Of a DNA stretch of 64,000 bases, positions 18,648 to 27,345 are shown piece by piece. This DNA comes from Alteromonadaceae bacterium M269 (GTDB lineage Bacteria > Pseudomonadota > Gammaproteobacteria > Enterobacterales > Alteromonadaceae). Within the stretch, counting starts at the first letter, position 1. Each line of letters begins with the position of its first letter. The notes under the pieces were generated by a model. That model was not told the origin of the DNA, did no database searches, and saw only the letters and a list, made by a program, of their open reading frames with translations. The stretch covers positions 1,116,001-1,180,000 of the forward strand of contig SMNZ01000001.1 in NCBI GenBank assembly GCA_004353515.1. The letters are read 5' to 3'. The position numbers were made by a program, and so were the translations under genes.

Positions 18648-19814
18648 ATGTTAAAGAATAATATCTTACCTATTGAAGCTTATACTGACTCAACCTGGTT
18701 TGACTTAGAGATGCGGCATATCTTCTCGTCGACCTGGGCTTATGCAGGCTTAGTAGAAGATATTAGCGAGCCCGGCCAGTTCAAAAGTATTCAGGCTGGA
18801 CTAAACAACATCATTATTGTTAAAGGAAGAGATCACCGGCTTCGCGCATTTCACAATATGTGCCGTCTTAAAGGTACACAGTTATTGAGGGCTGAAGGGA
18901 AACTGCAAAAAGCCATTACCTGCCCCTATCATGACTGGACGTACGATTTAGAAGGCGAGCTAATATCCGTTCCGAAAATGGATCTTGAGTTCGCCAACCT
19001 AGACAAAAGCTGCTTAGGGCTCAAACAAGCATCTGTCGACATATGGCGTGGCATGCTCTGGGTTCATCCAGAAAAAGACGCTCCTGCAGTAACCCAATGG
19101 TTCAAGGATGTAGAGCCTTATCTTGGCCCACATCAGCCAGAAAAGTTGATGGAAGCTAAAGACAACGTAGTAATTGAAGACATCAAAGCGAATTGGAAAA
19201 TTGTGGTTGAAAACTACATTGATCACTACCACCTCGCTCAACTTCATAGCGGTACATTAAATATGTACGACCACGCCAAAGCCGAATTTGGTTTTGTTGG
19301 CCCTCACTTTGCTTTCTGGGAACCATTGGATCCTGAATACGCCAAAAACTTGGAAAAGAATGCGTCAATGCCGCTTATTGATTATATTCCCAAAGAGCAG
19401 CTCGGCGCTTCAGTCCCAATGCTGTTTCCAGGTATTGGCCTTGGAGAATCAGAAACCAGCTGGTCCGTCTTTCACGTTATCCCGATCGCTGTTAACCACA
19501 CCAGAGTAGAAGTACGAACCAAAGTTATGCCAGCGTCAGACTGGGAATTTGCAAAGTATGCATCGCGTTCAAATAAATTCTGGGAAAAGCGCATAGGCCC
19601 CAAATATGCCAGTGAAGATGCTAATCATCCTTTGGGTTCTGCCGACTTTATGCAAGAAGACATTTATGTGTGCGAGCAACAACAGAAATCCTATCAAAGC
19701 CCCTACTTTGAGCTAGGCCCATCAGCAAGTCATGGTGAATCTCCCGTTAGAGACCACCAGCAAGTTGTTTGGGACTACCTAAAACCTTTCATCAAAAATA
19801 CGAAGGAAGGTTAA
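18648..19814 (+). CDS. Rieske non-haem iron oxygenase alpha subunit (GbcA/CntA-like), missing one Rieske His
   Basis: 388 residues: an N-terminal Rieske domain (about 35-130) and a C-terminal ring-hydroxylating catalytic domain. The mononuclear-iron site is intact: ENYIDHYHLAQLH (about 187-199; Asp bridge, HX4H), with the distal acidic ligand in QEDIYVCEQQQ, a pattern of choline, betaine and carnitine oxygenases. The Rieske motif reads CRLKG...CPYH, so the first CxH is CxL (codon CTT at the His position). ATG 18648 has AGGA upstream; the frame is open further upstream but overlaps the hydroxylase gene. It pairs with the reductase 2 bp downstream. The substrate is unknown. Confidence 0.9.
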   Translation: MLKNNILPIEAYTDSTWFDLEMRHIFSSTWAYAGLVEDISEPGQFKSIQAGLNNIIIVKGRDHRLRAFHNMCRLKGTQLLRAEGKLQKAITCPYHDWTYDLEGELISVPKMDLEFANLDKSCLGLKQASVDIWRGMLWVHPEKDAPAVTQWFKDVEPYLGPHQPEKLMEAKDNVVIEDIKANWKIVVENYIDHYHLAQLHSGTLNMYDHAKAEFGFVGPHFAFWEPLDPEYAKNLEKNASMPLIDYIPKEQLGASVPMLFPGIGLGESETSWSVFHVIPIAVNHTRVEVRTKVMPASDWEFAKYASRSNKFWEKRIGPKYASEDANHPLGSADFMQEDIYVCEQQQKSYQSPYFELGPSASHGESPVRDHQQVVWDYLKPFIKNTKEG

Positions 19815-19816
19815 CA

Positions 19817-20860
19817 ATGGAATGGTTTGATCTCACCGTAAAAGACGTAAAGAAAGTCACCAAGGAAGCGACATCCGTAACACTATCAATCCCAGATAGC
19901 ATAAAAAACAGCTTTAGTTGGCAACCAGGGCAACACATCCAACTCGAATTAACCATTGATGGCGAGCGAACGAGGCGTTGCTATTCTATTTCTTCAACTT
20001 GGGGACAAGCTTTAACCTTCACCGTTAAAAAGATTCAAGGCGGTAAAGCATCGACCTATATCAACGAACGATTAAAAGCTGATGACCTGATTAAGGTAAC
20101 CGCGCCCAAGGGAAGATTTACCCTAACACCTAATAGCGAAACGCGTCGCAGCTACTACTTCTTTGCTGCAGGCTCCGGCATCACTCCAATTTATTCAATG
20201 TTAACCACCTTATTGCCAAATGAACCCGACAGCTTCGCTTACCTGCTGTATAGCAACAAAGACAGTAAAAGCACTATATTTGCTGAAGAACTCGTTCATC
20301 TTCAAAAAAAATATAGCGACCGACTCATCATTAAACATTGCCATAGTTCACCAGGTTGGTTTGACGATGCGCCATGGCGAAAAGGCCGAATCGATACTGA
20401 TGCAGTTCATGCTTTTATTAATGAATGTCCACCCTATGCACAAGATGCACAATATTACCTGTGTGGACCGGGCTCATTTATTCCCGACTTAAAAAAGGCG
20501 CTCAACGAAATAGACGTTCCCAATACACGGATTCATATGGAATCATTTGGAGGTGCTAAAACTCCGGAAAAACCGACAGGAGACAAAGCCATATTGAACG
20601 TTAATTTCAATGGTGAAAAACATCAAATCCCCGTTGCATCAAATCAAAGTCTATTGCGTGCGATGTTAGCGGAAGGTATAGAGGCACCTTATTCCTGTGA
20701 AGGTGGTGTTTGTGGGACTTGCCGTTGCTTTTTAACCAAAGGCGAAGTGTCCATGCAAAACAACCTAGTACTGGATGAAACAGATATCAAAAAAGGTATT
20801 ATTTTGGCATGTCAGGCCATCCCACAATCCAAAGATATAGAAATTAAATACAAAACCTAA
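19817..20860 (+). CDS. FAD/2Fe-2S oxidoreductase, electron donor to the oxygenase (GbcB/phenol-reductase type)
   Basis: 347 residues in the order FAD-NAD-ferredoxin. FAD motif RCYSIS is near residue 56, NAD(P) motif AAGSGITP near 118, and CGPG about 217. A plant-type 2Fe-2S domain (CEGGVCGTCRC...LACQA) lies at the C-terminus. Such reductases feed electrons from NAD(P)H to a Rieske oxygenase. ATG 19817 follows AAGGAAGG; an earlier in-frame ATG would overlap the oxygenase gene. It ends the second TetR unit. All cofactor residues look intact, in contrast to the partner oxygenase. Confidence 0.93.
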   Translation: MEWFDLTVKDVKKVTKEATSVTLSIPDSIKNSFSWQPGQHIQLELTIDGERTRRCYSISSTWGQALTFTVKKIQGGKASTYINERLKADDLIKVTAPKGRFTLTPNSETRRSYYFFAAGSGITPIYSMLTTLLPNEPDSFAYLLYSNKDSKSTIFAEELVHLQKKYSDRLIIKHCHSSPGWFDDAPWRKGRIDTDAVHAFINECPPYAQDAQYYLCGPGSFIPDLKKALNEIDVPNTRIHMESFGGAKTPEKPTGDKAILNVNFNGEKHQIPVASNQSLLRAMLAEGIEAPYSCEGGVCGTCRCFLTKGEVSMQNNLVLDETDIKKGIILACQAIPQSKDIEIKYKT

Positions 20861-21006
20861 TCCACTTTGATTGCTTCAATGCTGACTAGCCTTTAAAACA
20901 TCTATTCCATTGACAGAAAAAAGCCTACCGTTTGTAAGAACTGCCATGGAAAGATGCATATTTGAAATGAAAGAATAAGTGTCAGGCAACTTACTACGGA
21001 TGCGCT

Positions 21007-22101
21007 ATGTGTTTGAGCAAACGGTTACTACTCCTATTTATCATACTGACACTAGCCAGCTGCAAGGTCGAGCAATCTGCAACATTGGAGCGATATACAC
21101 CGACTGATATCAATGACCGATGGACTGTATCCACCTTATCCAAAGAAGGCATCAATACCGACAAGATATTGAGTATGATGCAGGCTATTGAAAAAGGCGA
21201 ATACCATGGCATTAGCAGTATTCTTATCGCCAAAAACGGTAAGTTAGTCTTTGAAGCTTATCCAGGCAAGTTTAAACGTGATGAGATACACACCACACGC
21301 TCGGCAGGAAAGTCCATTACCTCAGCCTTAGTTGGGATCGCCATAGACAAAGGTTTTATTGATTCTGTTCATGAACCTATTCTCCCCTATTTTCCAGAAT
21401 ACCAAGGCTCTATAACTCATTGGGATAAACGTAAAAACAACATCACTATCAAACACCTACTCACCATGACAAGTGGTGTTAAAGGCAACGAAGATAAAAT
21501 GTATCCAACAAATGATTGGACCAAATTCTACCTAGACCAACCACTTCAATATTCGCCGGGACAGCATTTTTCATATGCTACCAGCGGCGTTGTTGTATTG
21601 GGTAATGTGATAACTAGAGCATCGGGACTACGTATCCCTGAATTCGCAAATCAATATTTATTTCAACCACTGGGCATCACTCAGTACAAATGGCCTATCA
21701 CCAACTCTCGCGGTAATCAGGGGCTTGCCATGACAGGTGGCGGCTTAAATTTAACGCCCAGAGATATGCTTAAATTCGGTCAACTCTATCTAAATCAGGG
21801 CATTTGGAATGGGAATCGCATTTTATCAGAAGCTTGGATTAAAGAATCAACGCAGCAACACGTCGTAAGTGATCTATACGGCGAAGGTTACGGATACCTA
21901 TGGCGTATAGTAGAAAGAAAATACGGCCAGAAAAAAGTAAAATCCATTGAAGCCTGGGGAAATGGCGGACAATTTATCATGGTCATTCCTTCACTCAGTT
22001 TAGTTACCGTTTTTACTGGAGAAAACTACGGAAAATTCCCCGAAACAGAACAGCCTTTTGAGTTATTGGAGAGGTATATTTTGTTTGCTCTAGAAGTATG
22101 A
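21007..22101 (+). CDS. Serine hydrolase lipoprotein, beta-lactamase/class C-like (EstB family)
   Basis: 364 residues with lipoprotein signal LASC (Cys19). The class C beta-lactamase/D-Ala-D-Ala carboxypeptidase-like fold shows SxxK in RSAGKS (about 98-101), a Tyr motif YATSG (about 193-197) and the distal GNGGQF (about 318). Family members are esterases, peptidases or amidases; a true beta-lactamase is less likely given the lipid anchor. It has its own upstream gap of 146 bp after the reductase gene, holding TTGACA at 20910-20915, so it may be transcribed separately. No operator copy lies upstream. Confidence 0.85.
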   Translation: MCLSKRLLLLFIILTLASCKVEQSATLERYTPTDINDRWTVSTLSKEGINTDKILSMMQAIEKGEYHGISSILIAKNGKLVFEAYPGKFKRDEIHTTRSAGKSITSALVGIAIDKGFIDSVHEPILPYFPEYQGSITHWDKRKNNITIKHLLTMTSGVKGNEDKMYPTNDWTKFYLDQPLQYSPGQHFSYATSGVVVLGNVITRASGLRIPEFANQYLFQPLGITQYKWPITNSRGNQGLAMTGGGLNLTPRDMLKFGQLYLNQGIWNGNRILSEAWIKESTQQHVVSDLYGEGYGYLWRIVERKYGQKKVKSIEAWGNGGQFIMVIPSLSLVTVFTGENYGKFPETEQPFELLERYILFALEV

Positions 22102-22139
22102 AAAATGGGAGCCTAAAATAAACTACTGACTACCTCAAA

Positions 22140-22841
22140 TTAAAGATCCTCAAGAGTCTTGCCTGTCGATTCATAATATTTACGTAAAGACTCTGCCTTT
22201 TCGAATAAATCTGTAATCCTCGGTTCCGCAACTTCTAACGCTTGGGGGTGGGCTCTAGTTTTGACGAGAATATCAAAATTAGTCGTTTCAATACCTTGAA
22301 GGTGCTCCAACAGACTATAATCTGCAATAGCCATATTTCTAGTCAAGATATCTGATAGCTCTTTCGAAGTTTTCCTAGCCACTTGCCAATGTTCGTACAT
22401 TAACATTGGCACTTGAGAATGCTGTTGTAACGTAACGTCTGTTTTAAGACACCACTCTTTAATGAACCCTTCTCCCATCTCAATGGGAGTTCCAGCACCG
22501 CGCAATTGATGTGTAGCTACTAATTCCCAAGCAATTCCAGTCGATTGGTTATAAATTAAACTTACTTTCGATTTTATTAGCTTTTCTAATGACTCTTTTT
22601 GCTTCAATTCAGGTATGAAAACGATAAAGAAATAGAAAATACAGCTTGCAATTGTACTAAGCGAAACATTCTTTATTAAATCGATAATTTTATCAGGCCA
22701 TAAAAGAAAAGTTCCTAGTGAGGAACCAACTAAAGCTTTAGGTAATGAGTTCCCTACTACTAAATAAATAAGGAGGGCTACAAAGGAAATTAGTATAACT
22801 TTATTTTTCAAAGTAATTTTCAACACTAGTCCTTGTTTCAT
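22140..22841 (-). CDS. Uncharacterised membrane protein paired with a trypsin-like protease
   Basis: 233 residues. Two hydrophobic segments near the N-terminus (about 12-32 and 58-82) precede a mostly helical soluble part (about 85-233) with no motif I recognise. It overlaps the protease gene upstream by 41 bp in another frame, which implies translational coupling and a shared function. A shorter start inside is not obvious. A membrane-tethered partner or inhibitor or substrate of the protease is only an inference. Confidence 0.6.
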   Translation of the reverse strand: MKQGLVLKITLKNKVILISFVALLIYLVVGNSLPKALVGSSLGTFLLWPDKIIDLIKNVSLSTIASCIFYFFIVFIPELKQKESLEKLIKSKVSLIYNQSTGIAWELVATHQLRGAGTPIEMGEGFIKEWCLKTDVTLQQHSQVPMLMYEHWQVARKTSKELSDILTRNMAIADYSLLEHLQGIETTNFDILVKTRAHPQALEVAEPRITDLFEKAESLRKYYESTGKTLEDL

Positions 22842-23520
22842 CTATCAACTTCTTAATATCATCAGCGTCACATGCGTAGGTAATGCCAGTATTTTGCTTA
22901 TAAATCGCATCAAGTTCTTTTTTCCAATCATCATCCCGCATCTCAACAGAACAAATTTCTTCTTTGTAACCGGTAATTATTTCGCAGACAACATGCTCGT
23001 TATCTTTATAGAAAACAACAGGGCCACCGGAAAACCCAACCACATTATGCGCATCTAAAATCAAAGATTTTGTACCAATCATAGATACAATTGCCCCCCT
23101 TTCAAAAGGCATTGGCCTATTCTCGAACCCTTTGTAGTTAACATATTCTTCTAACATTAATGGAAACCCGAGGAAGTGGACATGCTGTCCCATATGCAAC
23201 TTATGTGAATCGAGCTTTAAAGAAAGTCTCTCCTGTCCATTAATATATGGCACCGTAAAAATAGCTACATCGTGTTCAAAATCTCTTGCAATAAGCGATG
23301 CTCCAGCCCAAGTTTCCCACCTTTTTGCTTTTTTATGCATGAGATTTCCTTCGTAAGGTTCGGCAATAAGGTGATTAGCAGTTATTAAGTATGTTTCATT
23401 TCCGTAATCAACTAATACTACTGTTCCAGTCTGTTTACTTTTAATAAAGAATGTACGAGCGAGAACATTTGTAGTGGGTGGGATAATCTGAAATGCTGGA
23501 CTTCCTAATAGAGTTACCAC
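22801..23520 (-). CDS. Trypsin-like serine peptidase
   Basis: 239 residues of chymotrypsin fold. The catalytic His lies in LITANHLI (about 51), Asp in EHDVAIFTV (about 85) and the nucleophile in GFSGGPVVF (about 166). No signal peptide is visible, so it is predicted to be cytoplasmic, unlike DegP/DegS. There is no PDZ domain. It is transcribed with the overlapping membrane protein gene. Stand-alone cytoplasmic trypsin-like proteases also occur as effector modules in antiphage systems, but no sensor, nucleotidyltransferase or STAND gene is adjacent here. Confidence 0.8.
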   Translation of the reverse strand: MVTLLGSPAFQIIPPTTNVLARTFFIKSKQTGTVVLVDYGNETYLITANHLIAEPYEGNLMHKKAKRWETWAGASLIARDFEHDVAIFTVPYINGQERLSLKLDSHKLHMGQHVHFLGFPLMLEEYVNYKGFENRPMPFERGAIVSMIGTKSLILDAHNVVGFSGGPVVFYKDNEHVVCEIITGYKEEICSVEMRDDDWKKELDAIYKQNTGITYACDADDIKKLIDETRTSVENYFEK

Positions 23521-23749
23521 GATATATCCTTAGGCTAATTTTCTGGTTGACACTGATGTAATGGTTTTTAGCGAAACAATAATATTTTCTTTACCTATTA
23601 GTATCAGACGCACAAATATTTTACCACAGCTAGAATGTAGAAAAGTTGATATGCATCAACCTTATATGGGAGAGATAATCGTTTCTCCATGTATATTGTT
23701 CATGGAAGAAACGACTTTGATTAGAGGTAACTAATTAAACGAGTATCTA

Positions 23750-24550
23750 TTAGTTCTCGGTGTGAGATGTATTAGATTCTCTGGCTCTATGTGTTAGATC
23801 AACCATGGCTTTTCTTGCCGAGTAGTGTTCTGTAATAGGTTCCAGAAATGGAATAAATTGTGGCGTCTTAGATGCTCGACGGGTATTTAAGTAGTGAAAC
23901 CCTTCTGGGAAGACTGTCAGCATCGAGACATGAGACTCTCCCACCTTGGCAATTTCAAACTGAGAAGCGATCTGTGCCAGTGCATCGAGGTGATCTTCAT
24001 GCATGTGTGTGATAATTCCCTTTTCTGCTGGGGAAATATCTTCATAATCGCCAACCCATTCATCCTGTGAGAACCAGTAGATTTCACCAAAACCGCCGAT
24101 ATACCGAACGCGTGACGTTTGTAGGTGGTAGAAACGGAAATCGTGTGTATTCTGGTATTTGGCTGCTTGCGGGAATAATTGGAAATAACGATCTTGGTCG
24201 ACTTGGCTTACGTTGTCCCAACTCGCTTCCGCCAATATCGTAACTCGCGCACTCGCTTGGCTGTCATCTTGGTTTGCATCATATACACACAAGCTGACTT
24301 TATTATCCGTTTTCATATTACGGGAATGCTGCGCGATATCAGAAGCGTAGATAATGATGTTTCCGTCGTTAGTCATCATGAACGGAATGATAGACCCGAA
24401 AGGAAAATCTTTTACAGACAAGCTATGAGTCGCTAACACACCTGTGTGCTGTGTTCTCATTAAGGTTCTTGCCTGATAGATATGGCTTTGTTTTTTGGCT
24501 GCGTTAGTTAATGATTTTGTTTCTTCTTCAGACATTGTTTTCCCATTCAT
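23750..24550 (-). CDS. hugZ: HugZ-family haem utilisation protein
   Basis: 266 residues with a pyridoxamine-5'-phosphate-oxidase-like split barrel (about 25-165: HTGVLATHSLSVKDFPFGSIIPFMM, then SRVRYIGGFGEIYWF) and a C-terminal DUF2470-like part (ITHMHEDHLDALAQI). HugZ proteins degrade haem to release iron in the cytosol. It overlaps hmuV by about 20 bp, so it is the last gene of hmuT-hmuU-hmuV-hugZ. An alternative start is ATG 24535. Fur control from the hmuT promoter is inferred. Confidence 0.88.
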   Translation of the reverse strand: MNGKTMSEEETKSLTNAAKKQSHIYQARTLMRTQHTGVLATHSLSVKDFPFGSIIPFMMTNDGNIIIYASDIAQHSRNMKTDNKVSLCVYDANQDDSQASARVTILAEASWDNVSQVDQDRYFQLFPQAAKYQNTHDFRFYHLQTSRVRYIGGFGEIYWFSQDEWVGDYEDISPAEKGIITHMHEDHLDALAQIASQFEIAKVGESHVSMLTVFPEGFHYLNTRRASKTPQFIPFLEPITEHYSARKAMVDLTHRARESNTSHTEN

Positions 24551-25322
24551 GGTTTAAAATATAAGTTGGTTTATTAGTGTGTTCGTTGTGCTGCAAATAG
24601 CCTTCTGTTTCGAAACACTGATTAAGATAATTTTCCGAAAAGCATGCTTGGCTTGTGCCTTCGACAAGCAGTTCGCCTTGCTTTAGGATGGCAATATGAT
24701 CACAGTACTGATTGGCTTGATTGATATCGTGCTCAATAATTAATACCGTGCCTCCTTTCTCTTTGTATTGATGGAGCAATCTATAGAGCTTCTGAGATTG
24801 TTTAATATCGAGTGCAGATGTGGGCTCATCGAGCAGCATAACAGTGCCATCCAGGCCTTCATACTTGGCGAGCTGCAACCAGGCTCTAGCAAACGCTAGC
24901 AATTGAAACTCACCTCCAGAAAGTCGAGTGATTGATGAATCTAGCAGATGAGCAATGCCAACAATATCGGCGACTTCTTCCCCCCAACGGCAGGCTTGTG
25001 TGAGAGACTCTTGATGATGTTCTCTCGCCAACAATAAGTAGTCATACACCTTGGCATCAAAGACAGGCCTTTCGCTCTGCGCGACATAAGCACGTTGAAA
25101 ACTAAGTTGTTTTAGCTTCCATTGATGTAACGATTTTCCCTTAAACATAACTTCGCCGCAGTCGACTTTGTATTCACCTAACAGCACCTTCATTAAGGTT
25201 GATTTACCTGCTCCATTGGCGCCAATTAGCGCGGTTATTCTATGGGTAGCTAAGCTTAAGCTCACGCCGGAGAGCAATCGTTTTTTCTGTCGAGTTAAAG
25301 TCACATTTTCTAGCTGATACAT
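24528..25322 (-). CDS. hmuV: Haem ABC transporter ATP-binding protein
   Basis: 264 residues with Walker A GANGAGKST (about 33-41), Q-loop AYVAQSE, signature LSGGEFQLLAFARA and Walker B VMLLDEPTSALD. The H-switch is IIEHD. The arrangement is that of HmuV/BtuD-like importers. It lies 6 bp from hmuU and overlaps hugZ, so the four genes are one operon. Confidence 0.93.
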   Translation of the reverse strand: MYQLENVTLTRQKKRLLSGVSLSLATHRITALIGANGAGKSTLMKVLLGEYKVDCGEVMFKGKSLHQWKLKQLSFQRAYVAQSERPVFDAKVYDYLLLAREHHQESLTQACRWGEEVADIVGIAHLLDSSITRLSGGEFQLLAFARAWLQLAKYEGLDGTVMLLDEPTSALDIKQSQKLYRLLHQYKEKGGTVLIIEHDINQANQYCDHIAILKQGELLVEGTSQACFSENYLNQCFETEGYLQHNEHTNKPTYILNHEWENNV

Positions 25323-25328
25323 GCCACT

Positions 25329-26393
25329 TTACCCCCGAGCTTTAACAATTAAATACAAGAAGAACGGGATGCCTAACGCGGAAGTAATCAAACCTATCGG
25401 CAATTCGGCAGGCGTTATCACCATACGAGAAATGGTATCAGCTGTCGCAACCAGGCAGGCGCCCATCAGAGCGCTCATTGGGATTGTAAAATTTAAGTTC
25501 GTACCAATAAGCATGCGAGCTAGGTGAGGCACAACCAAGCCGACAAAGCCCACTATGCCTGTGAAGCTCACACAAAACGCTGTCACAATGGCAATAAAAG
25601 CCAAGGAGCAGAGCTTAATTTTAGTTGTATCAATACCTTGATAAGTCGCTTGCTTCTCACTCAGACTCATCAACGCTAATGCGCCTCTGATACGATAAAA
25701 ATAGGCCATTGCCCCCACAACACAGACCAAGGTCGTTATTGAAACCATCCAGCTGATACCGGAATAACTCCCCATACTCCAAAAGGTGATCAGGCGTAGC
25801 GTTGAGTCATCAGCCACGTAGGTGACTATTCCGAGCAAAGTCATGGCAGTGGCATTAATCGCTACACCAGACAAAATAAGTAGCAGAGTGCTAACAGCTC
25901 CATTGCCATAATTCAGAATGAATAACCCGAAGACAGCAACCCCTGCACCGAGAAAAGCCATAAAGGGAATGAAAACTAAACTCAAAGTCTCTGGCACTGT
26001 TGTGACAGATAAAATCAAGAATCCAATAGCAGCAAACAACGCAGCTCCTGAGGAAATTCCAAGTAAGCCGGGTTCTGCCAAAGGATTCCTAAATAGGGAC
26101 TGCAAAACTACACCACAAAGTGCTAAGCCAGCTCCGGTAGCGAATGTCATAACCAGTCTTGGTATACGTATTTCTGTCAAAACACGTCGATGAAATTCCG
26201 ACAACGCACCATTATCGCTAGAGAACATTAAGCTGATGACATCAAGATCCATCGCTCCGGTTCCTACTGCCCATAAAGCAACAACAGGAATCAAGAATAC
26301 AAATGCCGTTAACCAGCGCCGTGGAAGATTGTCGTTGCGTCTCTTAAGCTCAGCAAGGTTAGCTGGCTTATCTAAAGTTAGCGTATTCATCAA
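25329..26393 (-). CDS. hmuU: Haem ABC transporter permease, FecCD family
   Basis: 354 residues with about ten TM helices and the FecCD signatures RIPRLVMTFATGAGLALCGVVLQSLFRNPLAEPGLLGISSGAAL and GFVGLVVPHLARMLIGTNL. The homodimer moves haem from HmuT into the cytosol. It follows hmuT by 8 bp. Confidence 0.95.
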   Translation of the reverse strand: MMNTLTLDKPANLAELKRRNDNLPRRWLTAFVFLIPVVALWAVGTGAMDLDVISLMFSSDNGALSEFHRRVLTEIRIPRLVMTFATGAGLALCGVVLQSLFRNPLAEPGLLGISSGAALFAAIGFLILSVTTVPETLSLVFIPFMAFLGAGVAVFGLFILNYGNGAVSTLLLILSGVAINATAMTLLGIVTYVADDSTLRLITFWSMGSYSGISWMVSITTLVCVVGAMAYFYRIRGALALMSLSEKQATYQGIDTTKIKLCSLAFIAIVTAFCVSFTGIVGFVGLVVPHLARMLIGTNLNFTIPMSALMGACLVATADTISRMVITPAELPIGLITSALGIPFFLYLIVKARG

Positions 26394-26401
26394 AGCGCCA
26401 A

Positions 26402-27265
26402 CTAACGTTCTGCATCTTCAAGAATCGCCAAGGTATCGGCTAGTGCATTGGGAAGTCTTGGTGTTAACCCCAAGAAGGATAAGCTATCAACAAAAAATAA
26501 CTGGCACCCGTGCTCTTTAGCCCAAAACCTTAGTTCATTAGACTCACAAATTGACTCCTTCGTTCTGCCGTTAACTTGATATTCGGGTATCAGTATAACG
26601 CTAGGGTCCGCCGCTAGAAGCGCTTCCACAGATACTGGTTTAAAACCTTCTAAGCTTTGAAATGGGTTATTGACATCCAGCAACTCCATGATTAGTTGAG
26701 GTATGGTGTTATCACCTGCCGCCACTAATCCGGTATCCCCGGCGGACATCAAAAATACGACTTTTTCTCCATTCGATTGGCGGCTTGATGTTAGCAGTGT
26801 TACTCGGTCTTCAATTTGTTCATTAAGTAGTTTGGCTTCCACATCTTTACCAACAATAGCGGCAATGGCAGAGATTAACTCTTGTATCCCCTTAACCGTT
26901 TTAGGCTGGTCGATAATAGTTATGTCAACACCTGTACTCTCAATCTGAGACAATACGGCCTGAGGTCCTGCACCAGACGCTGCTATGACATGAGACGGAT
27001 TCATTGACAACACGCCTTCAGTGTTGAGTTGTCTGTAATACCCAACTTTTGGGAGCGACATAGCTCTTACTGGATATAAGCTACTGGTATCAACAGCAAC
27101 GAGTTGTTCTTCAGCGCCAAGTGCATAAACAATCTCAGTAATACTCCCCCCTGCCGTAACGATACGAGCGTCAGAAGCCGTGTCATTTGCCTCAACTGTA
27201 AACCCCAACAAAGCCATGGAGAAGAAAATCCACCGGGTGGATATTGGTTTAATAAAACTCTGCAT
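26402..27265 (-). CDS. hmuT: Haem-binding periplasmic protein
   Basis: 287 residues: a signal peptide (about 1-26, ending near TVEA), then a class III periplasmic-binding fold with RIVTAGGSITEIVYALG and LPKVGYYRQLNTEGVLSMNPSHVIAASGAGP. Conserved Tyr72-region GYYRQL is typical of HmuT. First gene of the haem import operon, divergent from the outer-membrane receptor and sharing a Fur box with it. Confidence 0.92.
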   Translation of the reverse strand: MQSFIKPISTRWIFFSMALLGFTVEANDTASDARIVTAGGSITEIVYALGAEEQLVAVDTSSLYPVRAMSLPKVGYYRQLNTEGVLSMNPSHVIAASGAGPQAVLSQIESTGVDITIIDQPKTVKGIQELISAIAAIVGKDVEAKLLNEQIEDRVTLLTSSRQSNGEKVVFLMSAGDTGLVAAGDNTIPQLIMELLDVNNPFQSLEGFKPVSVEALLAADPSVILIPEYQVNGRTKESICESNELRFWAKEHGCQLFFVDSLSFLGLTPRLPNALADTLAILEDAER

Positions 27266-27284
27266 AATTTTTCTTTTTTAACTT

Positions 27285-27303
27285 GATAATGATAATGATT
27301 CGC
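27285..27303. promoter_or_regulatory. Fur box between hmuT and the haem receptor
   Basis: The sequence beginning GATAATGATAATGATT matches 16 of 19 positions of the classic Fur consensus (GATAATGATAATCATTATC). It lies 20 bp upstream of hmuT and 43 bp upstream of the divergent receptor, so iron-bound Fur could repress both. Confidence 0.85.
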
Positions 27304-27345
27304 ATTACGGTAAATATAAGTTAACTAACAAGAGAAAGCAACACA

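Noticed and set aside
21007-22101. Beta-lactamase resistance gene
   Set aside because: It is a lipoprotein of the EstB/class C-like serine hydrolase group, and the sequence alone does not support antibiotic hydrolysis.
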